From assembly GCA_031421635.1 (NCBI GenBank), contig JANOPA010000067.1:1-64000 (forward strand): a stretch of DNA of 64,000 nucleotides. The letters are read 5' to 3'. Both the position numbers and the translations under genes were made by a program. Positions 16,099 through 24,861 of this stretch are shown here, piece after piece (the stretch's first letter is position 1; the number at the start of each line of letters is the position of its first letter). This DNA comes from JAPOKJ01 sp031421635. Lineage in GTDB: Bacteria; Pseudomonadota; Gammaproteobacteria; Burkholderiales; Burkholderiaceae_E. Under the pieces are notes generated by a model. It searched no databases. It was not told the DNA's origin and saw nothing but the letters and a program-made list of their open reading frames with translations.

Positions 16099-17133
16099 CT
16101 AAACGAGTTTCTTCAGCAGTTCTGCTTTCTTGCTGGCGAACTCTTCCTCAGTGAGGATGCCCTTACCCTTAAGTTCAGCGAGCTTTTCAAGGGTCGCCAT
16201 CACCTCATCAGGCTTAAGTCCGGTGCTCGCGGCTACCCCTGCGGCGGCTGGAGCGGCATGCAAGCCAGCCTGTAAGTTCTGTGCAAGCACTTGGCCCAGC
16301 GCTACGCCAGCCCCAAGTCCCATTGCATCGCCCGCGATACCGCTACCCGCGCCGCCGCCTTGCACCATGGAGGGAATCGCCTGAGCCGTTTGATACTGCA
16401 TAAACTTGCCCATGTCGTTACCGACCATGCCCATGCCAATGCGCTGATCCAGGATCTTTTGCAGGTCCTCCGGCAGGGAAACGCTTTGCACGGTCATGGT
16501 GTCAAGCTTGAGGCCGATCGTCTCGAAACTTGCGGTAATTGTCGACTTGAGCGCCTCGGCCATGGCAATTTGATTGGCCGCCAAATCAAGAAACGGCACA
16601 CCGCTCGCGGCCATTGCATTACTAATGTTTTGAAGAATCAGGCCCTTCAATTGACCGTCGAGCTCTTCGGTCAGGTAACGATCCCGAGTGCCGCTAATTT
16701 GGGTCTGAAACTTGCCCGGATCCACCAGATGGAAGCTGTAATTGCCAAAGGCCCGCACCCGCACTGCGCCAAAGTCTTTGTCGCGAATGGTCACCGCTTG
16801 CGGGGTGCCCCACTTATAGTCGAGTTGCGCGCGAGTCGAGAAGAAGTAAACATCACTTTTGAAGGGCGATTCGAACAACTTATCCCAGTTTTTGAGATAG
16901 GTGAGTACCGGTAGGGTTTGAGTGCTGAGCTTATACATGCCGGGCCCAAACACGTCGGCAATCTTGCCTTCGTTCACGAACACGGCCATCTGGGACTCCC
17001 GCACAGTCAGCGATGCACCGTTTTGAATCTCCATGCCTTCCATGGGGAAGCGCCAGACCAAGGTGCCATCACTGTCTTCAGTCCATTGAATGACGTCAAT
17101 AAACTGCTTTTTGATGAAGTCCATCAAACTCAT
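16099..17133 (-). CDS. SPFH/band-7 domain protein with C-terminal SHOCT motif
   Basis: 344 residues, no signal peptide, ribosome-binding site AAGGAG before ATG 17133. The N-terminal part is an SPFH domain of the YdjI-like type (LTVRESQMAVFVNEGKIADVFGPGMYKL; RVRAFGNYSFHLVDPGKF). An Ala/Gly-rich linker precedes a SHOCT motif at the end (LEKLAELKGKGILTEEEF). SPFH proteins oligomerise on membranes and organise microdomains. First of a run with DUF4178, DUF350, speE and the flavoprotein, and 35 bases after the FAH gene. Confidence 0.85.
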   Translation of the reverse strand: MSLMDFIKKQFIDVIQWTEDSDGTLVWRFPMEGMEIQNGASLTVRESQMAVFVNEGKIADVFGPGMYKLSTQTLPVLTYLKNWDKLFESPFKSDVYFFSTRAQLDYKWGTPQAVTIRDKDFGAVRVRAFGNYSFHLVDPGKFQTQISGTRDRYLTEELDGQLKGLILQNISNAMAASGVPFLDLAANQIAMAEALKSTITASFETIGLKLDTMTVQSVSLPEDLQKILDQRIGMGMVGNDMGKFMQYQTAQAIPSMVQGGGAGSGIAGDAMGLGAGVALGQVLAQNLQAGLHAAPAAAGVAASTGLKPDEVMATLEKLAELKGKGILTEEEFASKKAELLKKLV

Positions 17134-17168
17134 GATCGCTCCTTAGTGTGCGGGTTAGAACTCAGCTA

Positions 17169-17864
17169 TTAGACCACTTTCAAGGTGATCGACTCAAGTC
17201 CTGCCACGCTGCCCAACATCACATCGCCTTTTACTACGGCCGCAACACCCTCCGGTGTGCCGCTGTAAATTAAGTCGCCTGGTGCCAGTTCCCAAGCCGC
17301 AGAAAGATGCTCAATGATTTCACCGATATTCCAAATCAGCTTGGTGACCGTGCTGCGCTGTTTGTCTTGGCCATTGACTTGCACGAAAATCTCGGCATTT
17401 TCAATGTCTCCTGCGGCGGCGGCAGGGGTAATCGGGCCAATCGGTGCGCTGTCGTCGAAGGCTTTGCCAATGTCCCAGGGGCGACCAAGCTTCTTGGCCT
17501 CGCCTTGCAAATCACGGCGCGTCATGTCAAAACCCACGGCATAACCATAAATGTGCTTCTTGGCGTCGGCGGCCTTAATGTTTTTTCCACCCGTGCCAAT
17601 GCAAACCACCAGCTCGATCTCATGTTGAAAATCTTTGGTCAGGCTAGGGTAGGGTAGAGCGACGGTTTCGCCCTTAGGTACCACGACCACGGCGTCAGCA
17701 GGCTTCATAAAGAAAAAAGGTGGCTCACGACCGGTGAAGCCCATTTCTTTGGCATGCTCTACATAATTGCGGCCAACGCAATAAATTCGGTTCACTGGAA
17801 AAGTGTTGGCGCTGCCCAAAACAGGCACAGTCACCGTTGAGGGAGGGGTGATAACGTAGCTCAT
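17169..17864 (-). CDS. Fumarylacetoacetate hydrolase family protein (fumarylpyruvate hydrolase-like)
   Basis: 231 residues from ATG 17864, with AGGAAG before it; an upstream extension to 17894 is less well supported. FAH-fold metal ligands are visible as E82 and E84 (HEIELVV) and D113 (GFDMTRRD). YCVGRNYVEHAKEMG and FFMKPADAVV match NagK-type fumarylpyruvate/acylpyruvate hydrolases, which split fumarylpyruvate to fumarate and pyruvate in gentisate breakdown. Substrate is inferred from similarity only. Position immediately before the SPFH gene suggests co-transcription but no obvious functional link. Confidence 0.82.
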   Translation of the reverse strand: MSYVITPPSTVTVPVLGSANTFPVNRIYCVGRNYVEHAKEMGFTGREPPFFFMKPADAVVVVPKGETVALPYPSLTKDFQHEIELVVCIGTGGKNIKAADAKKHIYGYAVGFDMTRRDLQGEAKKLGRPWDIGKAFDDSAPIGPITPAAAAGDIENAEIFVQVNGQDKQRSTVTKLIWNIGEIIEHLSAAWELAPGDLIYSGTPEGVAAVVKGDVMLGSVAGLESITLKVV

Positions 17865-18002
17865 GAACTTCCTAGGCGAACAAGTGGGACGCACTATTCT
17901 AAGTCACCCCGCTAGATCAGCCCGCTAAGTCACCACACTCTGTTGCCCACGCTTTGGAAGCCATTCAGCCATTCAGCCAGTCGACTAGAGCTTTGTGACA
18001 AG

Positions 18003-18027
18003 GAGGTTCGCTGATGCAGCGAGCCTC
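18003..18027 (-). terminator. Terminator-like hairpin after the repeat protein
   Basis: An 11-bp stem (GAGGTTCGCTG / CAGCGAGCCTC, one G-U pair) with a 3-base loop lies just past the minus-strand stop at 18039. No long T-run follows, so the terminator reading is moderate. Confidence 0.5.
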
Positions 18028-18038
18028 GAAAAGTGGTA

Positions 18039-18527
18039 TCAGTACCAGCCGCGGTGTTGATCGTGATGCCCATGATGGCGTCGGTGACCATAGCCGTACC
18101 CTGAATTCCCATAGTAGCCTGGAGCCACGATCACCGGGGCTGGCTGACGAACGATGTAACCAGGCTGATTCACAACAATCGGAGCCTGATAGATGACCTG
18201 TGGCTGCTGATAGATGACTTGCGGCTGCTGATAGATGACTTGTGGCTGCTGATAGATGACTTGCGGCTGCTGATAGATGACTTGCGGCTGTTGGTAAATG
18301 ACCTGGGGCTGCTGGTACACCACTTGAGGTGGGTAGTAAGGTCGGCCGACCGAGATCGAACCGTAGACCCCGGGCGCCACTACACCACCGATATTGAGCG
18401 CCACATTGCCATGCGCAAATGCGGACTGGCTGGCCGCCAAGCCCAGGCCCAAAAATAGCCCCAAACCGAGGGCACGGGCCGCTAGAGTGCGGAGCGAGTT
18501 TGAAGTGATTGAAGCAGCAGTTTTCAT
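18039..18527 (-). CDS. Secreted protein with PQVIYQQ heptapeptide repeats
   Basis: 162 residues from ATG 18527 (GAAG ribosome-binding site); the longer reading to 18632 adds a non-signal-like stretch. A signal peptide ends at about SQSAFAHG. A short beta-like domain (NVALNIGGVVAPGVYGSISVG) precedes seven near-identical heptads PQVIYQQ, then a Gly/Tyr/His-rich tail (YGYGHRRHHGHHD). It is probably periplasmic or surface-exposed. The Gln/Tyr/Pro repeats suggest an extended fibrous segment and the His-rich end could bind metal; both are inference. Family unknown to me. Confidence 0.72.
   Translation of the reverse strand: MKTAASITSNSLRTLAARALGLGLFLGLGLAASQSAFAHGNVALNIGGVVAPGVYGSISVGRPYYPPQVVYQQPQVIYQQPQVIYQQPQVIYQQPQVIYQQPQVIYQQPQVIYQAPIVVNQPGYIVRQPAPVIVAPGYYGNSGYGYGHRRHHGHHDQHRGWY
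18187..18333. repeat. 21-bp tandem repeat encoding PQVIYQQ
   Basis: Seven 21-bp units; the first five (18187-18291) differ only at a few third positions and the last two are diverged. The unit is a multiple of three, so copy number can change without a frameshift. It lies inside the secreted-protein gene. Confidence 0.93.
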
Positions 18528-18718
18528 ATCTTCACCAGCAAATTTGTGACAGTGAGGCCAGTTTGCTCGGGCGAATCGGGGGTTACAAGTACAGATACCT
18601 TTTGTTACACGGCTTACAGCGTGATCCCCCAACGGCGGCGCTTGGATTTCATATCGTCCGCAAGTCCTGTCCCGGGATTTGGTGGCTTCGATACAATTCG
18701 CTCACTTGGAGAAAACCT

Positions 18719-19855
18719 ATGACCACCACGACTTCCACTGGCCAACAACTTCCGGCCCGTTACGACCATGTCGGCAGCTTTTTGCGCCCCCAATACTTGC
18801 TTGAGGCACGTGCCCAAAAAGCCTCCGGCGCGATCAATGCCGCTCAACTGCGCGAAGTTGAGGATCGCGCGATCGCCGAAATCGTCGCTTTCCAGCAAGA
18901 CGTTGGTCTTAAAAGCATTACCGACGGCGAGTTCCGTCGCACCTACTTTCATATCGACTTTCTTGAGCAGCTCGGCGGTGTCAAGACCGATATTCCCGTC
19001 ACAATTCGCAAACCCGATGGTTCAGAGGAGCTTGCCCCGCCAGTGATTCGTGTGATCGACAAAGTTAAGCACATCAAGGATATCCAGAAGGCCGATTTCG
19101 AGTTTCTACAGCGCAGCATCAAGCCTACCCCTGGCGTGACTGCCAAGGTCACGATTCCCTCGCCCACGATGCTGCACTTCCGGGGCGGTCGCGCCGGCAT
19201 CAGCAAGCAGCACTATCCCGATCTGGACGCGACGTTTTATGATGACGTAGCCAATGCTTACGGTGATGAGCTGCGTAGCCTCGCCGCCGCAGGTTGCACT
19301 TACGTTCAAATGGACGATACCAATCTCGCCTATTTATGCGACGACAATATGCGTGAAGCAGCGCGCTCTCGCGGCGACGATCCCGATGAACTACCTTATC
19401 GCTATGCGGCTTTTATTAATAAGGTGACTGCTCAAAAACCAGCCGGAATGACGCTTGCTGTTCATTTATGTCGTGGCAACTTTAAAAGCACTTGGGCCGC
19501 TCAGGGCAGCTACGAGCCGGTCGCTCAGGCCTTGCTGACTGAAATGAATGTCGACGCCTATTTTCTTGAGTATGACGACGCTCGCTCGGGAGACTTCAAG
19601 CCGTTACGTTTTCTGCCGAAGGGCAAGACGGTCGTGCTTGGCCTAGTGACCACTAAGCTGGGGCAGATGGAAAGTAAGGACGATTTGCGCCGCCGCATCG
19701 ACGAAGCGGCCAAGTATGCGCCGCTGGATCAACTGGCTTTATCGCCTCAATGCGGCTTCTCAAGCACCGTGCATGGCAACAACATTGCCGTGCAAGCTCA
19801 GCGCGACAAGCTGCGCTTGGTGATTGAGACTGCGCAGTCGGTTTGGGGTGCTTAA
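18719..19855 (+). CDS. Cobalamin-independent methionine synthase (MetE C-terminal-like) protein
   Basis: 378 residues from ATG 18719 with GGAG eight bases earlier; the frame is open further upstream but without start signals. It corresponds to the catalytic C-terminal barrel of MetE, like the short YxjG/YxjH-type proteins, and lacks the N-terminal folate domain of full MetE. Predicted zinc ligands are H249 and C251 (AVHLCRGN), E284 (FLEYDD) and C345 (SPQCGFSS). It likely transfers a methyl group to a thiol such as homocysteine; the donor is uncertain. A GGAGGCC hairpin follows the stop. Confidence 0.85.
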   Translation: MTTTTSTGQQLPARYDHVGSFLRPQYLLEARAQKASGAINAAQLREVEDRAIAEIVAFQQDVGLKSITDGEFRRTYFHIDFLEQLGGVKTDIPVTIRKPDGSEELAPPVIRVIDKVKHIKDIQKADFEFLQRSIKPTPGVTAKVTIPSPTMLHFRGGRAGISKQHYPDLDATFYDDVANAYGDELRSLAAAGCTYVQMDDTNLAYLCDDNMREAARSRGDDPDELPYRYAAFINKVTAQKPAGMTLAVHLCRGNFKSTWAAQGSYEPVAQALLTEMNVDAYFLEYDDARSGDFKPLRFLPKGKTVVLGLVTTKLGQMESKDDLRRRIDEAAKYAPLDQLALSPQCGFSSTVHGNNIAVQAQRDKLRLVIETAQSVWGA

Positions 19856-19863
19856 AAAGTAAA

Positions 19864-19886
19864 GGAGGCCGGTTGTATTGGCCTCC
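19864..19886 (+). terminator. Hairpin after the MetE-like gene
   Basis: A perfect 7-bp stem (GGAGGCC / GGCCTCC) with a 9-base loop begins 9 bases after the stop. Only a weak T content follows. Confidence 0.5.
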
Positions 19887-19963
19887 ATCTTGAGTGTCAA
19901 AAAAATGTTTGGAATTGCGCGGCGCGCGCTTGATGAGTAGTCTTTGAAAAGAGCTTGATATCT

Positions 19964-21670
19964 ATGTTAATTCGCTCCACCTGTGCCATGGCTTTTATGC
20001 TCTTGTTGGTCTCTTGCCAAAGCACGATGCCAAGTGTTTCTCGAAGCCTGGGTGCGGGCACGAATGCGTCGGACCTAGCTAGCGCCTGCGTGAGCTTGAA
20101 AGCCCCCATTGCAAGTGGCGCGATTGGGCTTCCAAGCGGGGCCGCAAGCATCGACTCCGCCGTTCTGACTACGGCGACGCCTCTCTCGACGGCGGACCGT
20201 GGGCCAACCCCCGCGTCGCTGATCACCCCGGCCAATCCTGACTTTTGCAAAGTATTGGGAAGTATTGCGCCCCTTGATCCAAACGCACCGCTCATCAAGT
20301 TCCAGGTAAACTTGCCCGTGAGCTGGAACGGCCGATCAGTGCAATATGGTGGCGGAGGTTTTAACGGCGTGTTGATCAATGCTCTAGGCCTTATCCCCGC
20401 AGCGCGCTTTGATCTACCAGCGCCATTGGCGCAAGGTTTTGTCACCTACGGCACAGACTCCGGTCATCAAAACCAGCCAGGGCAAGCGCCACAAGCCTTT
20501 GCGCTCAATGATGAAGCGCTGCTCAACTTCTCCCATGCCTCGTACAAAAAAGTACGCGATGTCGCCGTCGCACTCATGACCCGCGCCTATGGAGCCGGCC
20601 CGACTAAGCTTTACTTTGTTGGCAGTTCCGAAGGCGGTCGTGAGGGCTTGACGATGGCGCAACGCTATCCCAAAGATTTCGATGGCATCTTCAGCCGCGT
20701 ACCGGTGATCAACTGGACCGGCTTGCAAATGGCCGGCACGCGTAATGGCGCAGCCACCATTGGCGAGGGATGGTTACGCCCCGCCCAGGTTAAGCTCGTG
20801 CATGAGGCGGTACTCGCAGCATGCGATGAAGCTGATGGTCTAAAAGATGGCTTGGTATCCGATGCCGTGGGTTGTAAGGCTCGCTTTGAGGTTACGAAGC
20901 TTCTCTGTTCTTCCGGCGCCAGCGGTGACCATTGCTTGAGCGATATTCAGGTGCGTGCGGTGCAAACGCTTCACAGCAATTACAAGTATCCCTTCCCCCT
21001 CGCGAACGGCGTGACTGAATATCCTGGCTGGGGCGTTTCGGGCGAAGCCACACCCGCGTTTGGCCCGACCGGAGGCTGGAGTGCGTGGTGGTTAGGTTCC
21101 ACTTCACCCACCTTGCCGCCGCAACCCACTAACGCTATTGCCTGGTTCTATGGCAGTGGTGCCTTGCAATACTTCTATGCTCGGGATCCCAAATTCGACG
21201 TTCGTAATTTCAAGCCTGAACAGTTCGCCGCACGAATTAATGAAGTCTCGGCCATGATGGACTCCACCAATCCCGACCTGAGTGCCTTCCATGCTCGTGG
21301 CGGCAAATTGATTGTGCTTGAGAACATGGCGGACTATGCGCAAAGCCCCTACGTAGGCATACGGTACTACGAGTCGGTGCTCGCAAGGCTTGGAGCGAGC
21401 ACCACCCGGCAATTTATGCGCCTCTACACGGCTCCAGGTGTTGATCACGTGGGCAGCGGCGGTCCAGCCAATGTCGATATGCTCACCGCGCTTACTCACT
21501 GGGTAGAAAAGGGCCAAGCGCCAAACGATTTGCAGTTGGTCTCGCAAAGCCTGAAGCCGCCCTTCGCGGTCACCATGGCACGGCCAATGTGCGAGTGGCC
21601 AATGTGGCCTCGTTATAAAGGAGGCGATGGGAATGTGGCGTCTAACTTTGAATGTGCAAAGACTCCCTAA
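19964..21670 (+). CDS. Tannase/feruloyl-esterase family lipoprotein
   Basis: 568 residues from ATG 19964; a TTG at 19955 in the same frame is an alternative. The signal peptide ends in a lipobox (LLLVSC, Cys18). The tannase-family nucleophile elbow GSSEGGR (Ser222) follows YGTDSGHQ, and the C-terminal APGVDHVGSGG supplies the catalytic His. Members hydrolyse ester bonds of gallate or hydroxycinnamates; the real substrate is unknown. The Bug gene downstream begins 4 bases after its stop, so esterase and receptor may serve uptake of the released aromatic acid. Confidence 0.87.
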   Translation: MLIRSTCAMAFMLLLVSCQSTMPSVSRSLGAGTNASDLASACVSLKAPIASGAIGLPSGAASIDSAVLTTATPLSTADRGPTPASLITPANPDFCKVLGSIAPLDPNAPLIKFQVNLPVSWNGRSVQYGGGGFNGVLINALGLIPAARFDLPAPLAQGFVTYGTDSGHQNQPGQAPQAFALNDEALLNFSHASYKKVRDVAVALMTRAYGAGPTKLYFVGSSEGGREGLTMAQRYPKDFDGIFSRVPVINWTGLQMAGTRNGAATIGEGWLRPAQVKLVHEAVLAACDEADGLKDGLVSDAVGCKARFEVTKLLCSSGASGDHCLSDIQVRAVQTLHSNYKYPFPLANGVTEYPGWGVSGEATPAFGPTGGWSAWWLGSTSPTLPPQPTNAIAWFYGSGALQYFYARDPKFDVRNFKPEQFAARINEVSAMMDSTNPDLSAFHARGGKLIVLENMADYAQSPYVGIRYYESVLARLGASTTRQFMRLYTAPGVDHVGSGGPANVDMLTALTHWVEKGQAPNDLQLVSQSLKPPFAVTMARPMCEWPMWPRYKGGDGNVASNFECAKTP

Positions 21671-21674
21671 GGCC

Positions 21675-22682
21675 ATGGAGCTGAATTTAATAAAACCAAT
21701 CGATAGCGAGCGACGGGCTTGTCTGCGTATGGCATTTTTTGCCAGTCTTTGCCTTGCTGCTCACACAACCCACGCGCAGTCGGATCGCCCTCTCAAACTG
21801 GTGGTGCCTTTCGCCCCAGGCGGCGGCAATGATATCTTTGCGCGAGCCTTGGCCAAGGGCCTCACTGACTTACGCGGGCAAGCGGTTGTGGTGGAGAACA
21901 AGGCAGGTGCAGGCGGCAACCTGGGTACGTCAGAAGTTGTGCGCAGTCCGGCTGATGGCCATACTTTATTACTGGGCCACAGTGGTACCGTATCCATTAA
22001 CCCTGTGCTCTATAAAAGCCTCAAGTTCGATGCTCGCACTGATTTGCAACCGGTCGCCATGTTTGCGCAGTCAGCACTCGTCCTGGTCGTGCCGGCAAAT
22101 TCCAGTGTACAAACGGTCGCCAGCTTGATTGCTGAGGCCAGGGCCGCATCAGGCGCTTGGAACTTTTCGTCGGCGGGGGCGGGGACCGGTGGACACTTAA
22201 CGGGTGAACTCTTTCAACAAATGACCGGTATTTCCATGCGCCACATTCCCTACAAAGGGACGGCTCCTGCGCTTGCTGATGTCGCGGGAGGTCAAGTGCA
22301 AATGTGTTTTAGCGTGCTACCTCCTGCTCTGGCTTTGATCAAAGCGGGTAAGCTAAAAGCTATTGCGGTCACTTCGAGTGCGCGCTTGCCGAGCCTTCCT
22401 CAAGTGCCAACCGTTGCTGAGTCCGGGCTGAGCAGTTTAAAAGGGTTCGAAAGTATTGTGACCTACGGACTACTAGCGCCTGCGGGCCTAGCATCCGAGA
22501 AGCGGCGAGAGCTCGAAGTGCAAATCCTCAAAGTAGCATCAACCAGCGATTTTCAACTGCGACTTGCGGCTGAAGGCGCCGTGCCCATGCTTGGAGGCGC
22601 GGCGGAGTATGCGCGTTTGATCAAGAATGAAAGCGGCAAATGGGCGGAGGTTGTGAGGTTGTCTGGCGCGAGTGAGAACTGA
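21675..22682 (+). CDS. Bug-family (TTT-type) substrate-binding protein
   Basis: 335 residues from ATG 21675. The frame is open back to 21627, which would overlap the tannase gene by 44 bases. A signal peptide ends near HTTHAQS. Family motifs are LKLVVPFAPGGGNDIFARAL, VENKAGAGGNLG, HIPYKGTAPA and LPQVPTVAES. Predicted periplasmic carboxylate-binding protein, probably paired with the preceding tannase-like esterase. No transporter subunits are nearby. Confidence 0.88.
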   Translation: MELNLIKPIDSERRACLRMAFFASLCLAAHTTHAQSDRPLKLVVPFAPGGGNDIFARALAKGLTDLRGQAVVVENKAGAGGNLGTSEVVRSPADGHTLLLGHSGTVSINPVLYKSLKFDARTDLQPVAMFAQSALVLVVPANSSVQTVASLIAEARAASGAWNFSSAGAGTGGHLTGELFQQMTGISMRHIPYKGTAPALADVAGGQVQMCFSVLPPALALIKAGKLKAIAVTSSARLPSLPQVPTVAESGLSSLKGFESIVTYGLLAPAGLASEKRRELEVQILKVASTSDFQLRLAAEGAVPMLGGAAEYARLIKNESGKWAEVVRLSGASEN

Positions 22683-22792
22683 GCGACACTTCCAAGGACT
22701 TGCGCAGGATAAGGCAACCTTTGCAGCTGCGCGAGGGATGCAGTTCATTGAAGACGCCTACAATATGAGGCCATAACGTTTCCCTCAACCGA

Positions 22793-23656
22793 ATGCCCAA
22801 CCTCTCCCGCCTAGCCCCCGCCATTCCCCTGCTTTTCGTATTTCTCTGGAGCACTGGTTTCATCGGTGCCAAGTACGGCCTGCCGCATGCCGAACCTTTG
22901 ACGTTCCTGTTTCTGCGCTACATCGCGGTGATTGTTTTGATGACCGTGATGGCCTTCGCCAGCAAAGCGCTTTGGCCCAGGACTCGGGAGCAGTGGTTTC
23001 ACCTGGGTGTTTCAGGCGTACTGGTGCATGCGATTTATTTGGGGGGTGTGTTTACCGCGATCTCTAAAGGCTTTCCAGCGGGCCTGTCGAGCTTGGTGGT
23101 TGGCTTGCAGCCTTTACTCACCGCCTTTGTCGCGGCGGGCTTGCTCAAAGAAAAGGTTACTACCCGTCAATGGCTTGGTTTGGCTTTGGGCTTGGTCGGC
23201 ATTGCCCTGGTATTGTCGGGGCGTCTCCAGTCGGGGTTCGACTTGAATGGCCTGGGCTTTGCGGTGTTGGCCTTGCTGGGGATCACCGCCGGTACTTTGT
23301 ATCAAAAAAGATTTTGCCCGAACTTTGACTGGCGCACTGGCTCAGTCGCTCAATTTATCCCGACGGCGGCTTTGACCCTTATCGGCGTTCTCGCGACCGA
23401 AAGCTTCAATGTGGAGTTCGTGCCGGACTTTATTTTTGCTTTGTCTTGGCTGGTGTTTGTGTTGTCACTCGGTGCAATGACCTTGTTGAATTATTTGATC
23501 CGTTCCGGCACCTCCGTCAACGTTGCAAGTCTGTTTTACTTGGTACCTGCCAGTACTACCGCTATTGCCTGGTTGATGTTCGGCGAAAAGCTGACGGCCC
23601 TTGCTTTGGTGGGGGTTTTGGTGACGATTGTTGGGGTTTATCTGTCTCGTAAGTAA
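22793..23656 (+). CDS. EamA/DMT-family transporter
   Basis: 287 residues with about ten hydrophobic helices in two similar halves, the usual layout of drug/metabolite transporters. The N-terminus LLFVFLWSTGFIGAKYGL and the second-half motif GAMTLLNYLIRSG and VPASTTAIAWLMFGEKLT are typical EamA phrases. Substrate unknown; these are usually exporters of amino acids, nucleosides or metabolites. It starts 110 bases after the Bug gene and is 24 bases before the next gene. Confidence 0.88.
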   Translation: MPNLSRLAPAIPLLFVFLWSTGFIGAKYGLPHAEPLTFLFLRYIAVIVLMTVMAFASKALWPRTREQWFHLGVSGVLVHAIYLGGVFTAISKGFPAGLSSLVVGLQPLLTAFVAAGLLKEKVTTRQWLGLALGLVGIALVLSGRLQSGFDLNGLGFAVLALLGITAGTLYQKRFCPNFDWRTGSVAQFIPTAALTLIGVLATESFNVEFVPDFIFALSWLVFVLSLGAMTLLNYLIRSGTSVNVASLFYLVPASTTAIAWLMFGEKLTALALVGVLVTIVGVYLSRK

Positions 23657-23680
23657 TTCTTGTTGGGAATTGGATCGGTC

Positions 23681-24826
23681 ATGCATTTTTCTAATAGCTC
23701 AGGCAATCAAAGCTCGCTTCCAGCCCTGGCATTGCCTGAGGGAATTCGCTCGCGACAAATCGAAGGAGTCAATGGTCTATCAATGCATGTGCTCGAAGCT
23801 GGTCTTGCCGAAGTAGGCCGACCCTGCATTCTCTTACTGCATGGCTTTCCCGAACTTGCCTATAGCTGGCGCAAGGTCATGCCCGAGCTTGCGGATGCAG
23901 GGTACTACGTGATTGCACCCGATCTACGCGGCTATGGTCGTACTTCCGGGTGGGACGCCCGCTACGAGGGCGACGTAGCCAGTTTTCGTATGACACACTT
24001 GGTACGCGACACAGTTGCGCTCGTGACGGCGCTGGGCATGAGTTCGGTTCACACCGTGGTCGGCCATGATTTCGGTTCGCCTTTGGCTGCCTGGTGCGCA
24101 TTGATTCATCCGGAGATTTTCCATTCGCTGGCGATGATGAGCGCACCATTCGGCGGGCCGCCTGGTCCAGCGACTGCCTCATCGATTCACGAAGAGTTGC
24201 GCGCGTTACCCCGGCCACGTAAGCACTATCAGTGGTACTACTCCACGTCACATGCGAATACGGACATGCTCAACGCCGAGCAGGGCCTTCACGCTTTTCT
24301 TAGGGCCTACTATCATTCAAAAAGCGCGGACTGGACCGGTAACCAACCTGCGCCGCTTCTGAGCTGGACCGCCACCGAGTTCGCCAGGCTTCCGACCTAC
24401 TATGTGATGGATCACGACCTGACGATGCCGCAAACGGTTCTGCCCTACACGCCGAGCACCCAGGAAATAGCGGCGTGCAAATGGATGCCTGACATTGAAC
24501 TCGCGGTGTACGAGAGTGAGTACGCAAGGGTCGGCTTTCAAGGGGGCTTGCAGTGGTATCGCTGCGCTACTGACCCTGGGTTTTTAAATGAGCTACGTGC
24601 TTTCGGCGGGCGCGCGATCAATGTGCCGGCTTGCTATATCGCTGGTGCGAGCGACTGGGGTATTTATCAAAAGCCCGGCGAGTTTGAGCGCATGCAACAC
24701 TTGGGATGCACGGATATGCGCGGCTGCCATCGCGTTCCAGGTGCAGGGCATTGGGTGCAACAAGAGCAGCCTCGCGAGACGGTACGGCTGTTACTCGAAT
24801 TTATTGCAACCGTAAAGACGTCTTGA
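23681..24826 (+). CDS. Alpha/beta hydrolase, epoxide-hydrolase-like
   Basis: 381 residues from ATG 23681; a TTG at 23660 gives 7 more residues. The oxyanion motif HGFPE (54-58) and the nucleophile elbow GHDFG (Asp130) indicate an Asp-nucleophile hydrolase of the epoxide hydrolase group rather than a Ser esterase. A late GASDWG and GAGHWVQQEQP give the acid and the catalytic His. No signal peptide, so cytoplasmic. It heads a run with Bug, SDR and amidase genes that may act on one imported compound. Confidence 0.82.
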   Translation: MHFSNSSGNQSSLPALALPEGIRSRQIEGVNGLSMHVLEAGLAEVGRPCILLLHGFPELAYSWRKVMPELADAGYYVIAPDLRGYGRTSGWDARYEGDVASFRMTHLVRDTVALVTALGMSSVHTVVGHDFGSPLAAWCALIHPEIFHSLAMMSAPFGGPPGPATASSIHEELRALPRPRKHYQWYYSTSHANTDMLNAEQGLHAFLRAYYHSKSADWTGNQPAPLLSWTATEFARLPTYYVMDHDLTMPQTVLPYTPSTQEIAACKWMPDIELAVYESEYARVGFQGGLQWYRCATDPGFLNELRAFGGRAINVPACYIAGASDWGIYQKPGEFERMQHLGCTDMRGCHRVPGAGHWVQQEQPRETVRLLLEFIATVKTS

Positions 24827-24861
24827 ACCCCTTGATCGAAAACCTTAGCCAAACTAGGTTC

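Noticed and set aside
16291..16914. 207-codon ORF opposite the SPFH gene
   Set aside because: Shadow of a well-supported SPFH/SHOCT gene; no family resemblance and no start signals.
18187..18333. Possible CRISPR array
   Set aside because: The 21-bp units are directly tandem without unique spacers and encode a protein repeat.
18219..18458. Plus-strand ORF with repeated LLIDDL motif
   Set aside because: It is the antisense reading of the PQVIYQQ minisatellite; no ribosome-binding site, and the minus-strand gene has a signal peptide.
18528..18718. Possible SAM or B12 riboswitch before the MetE-like gene
   Set aside because: Only one weak GGGGG/CCCCC pairing is visible, without the conserved core of any riboswitch I can recognise.
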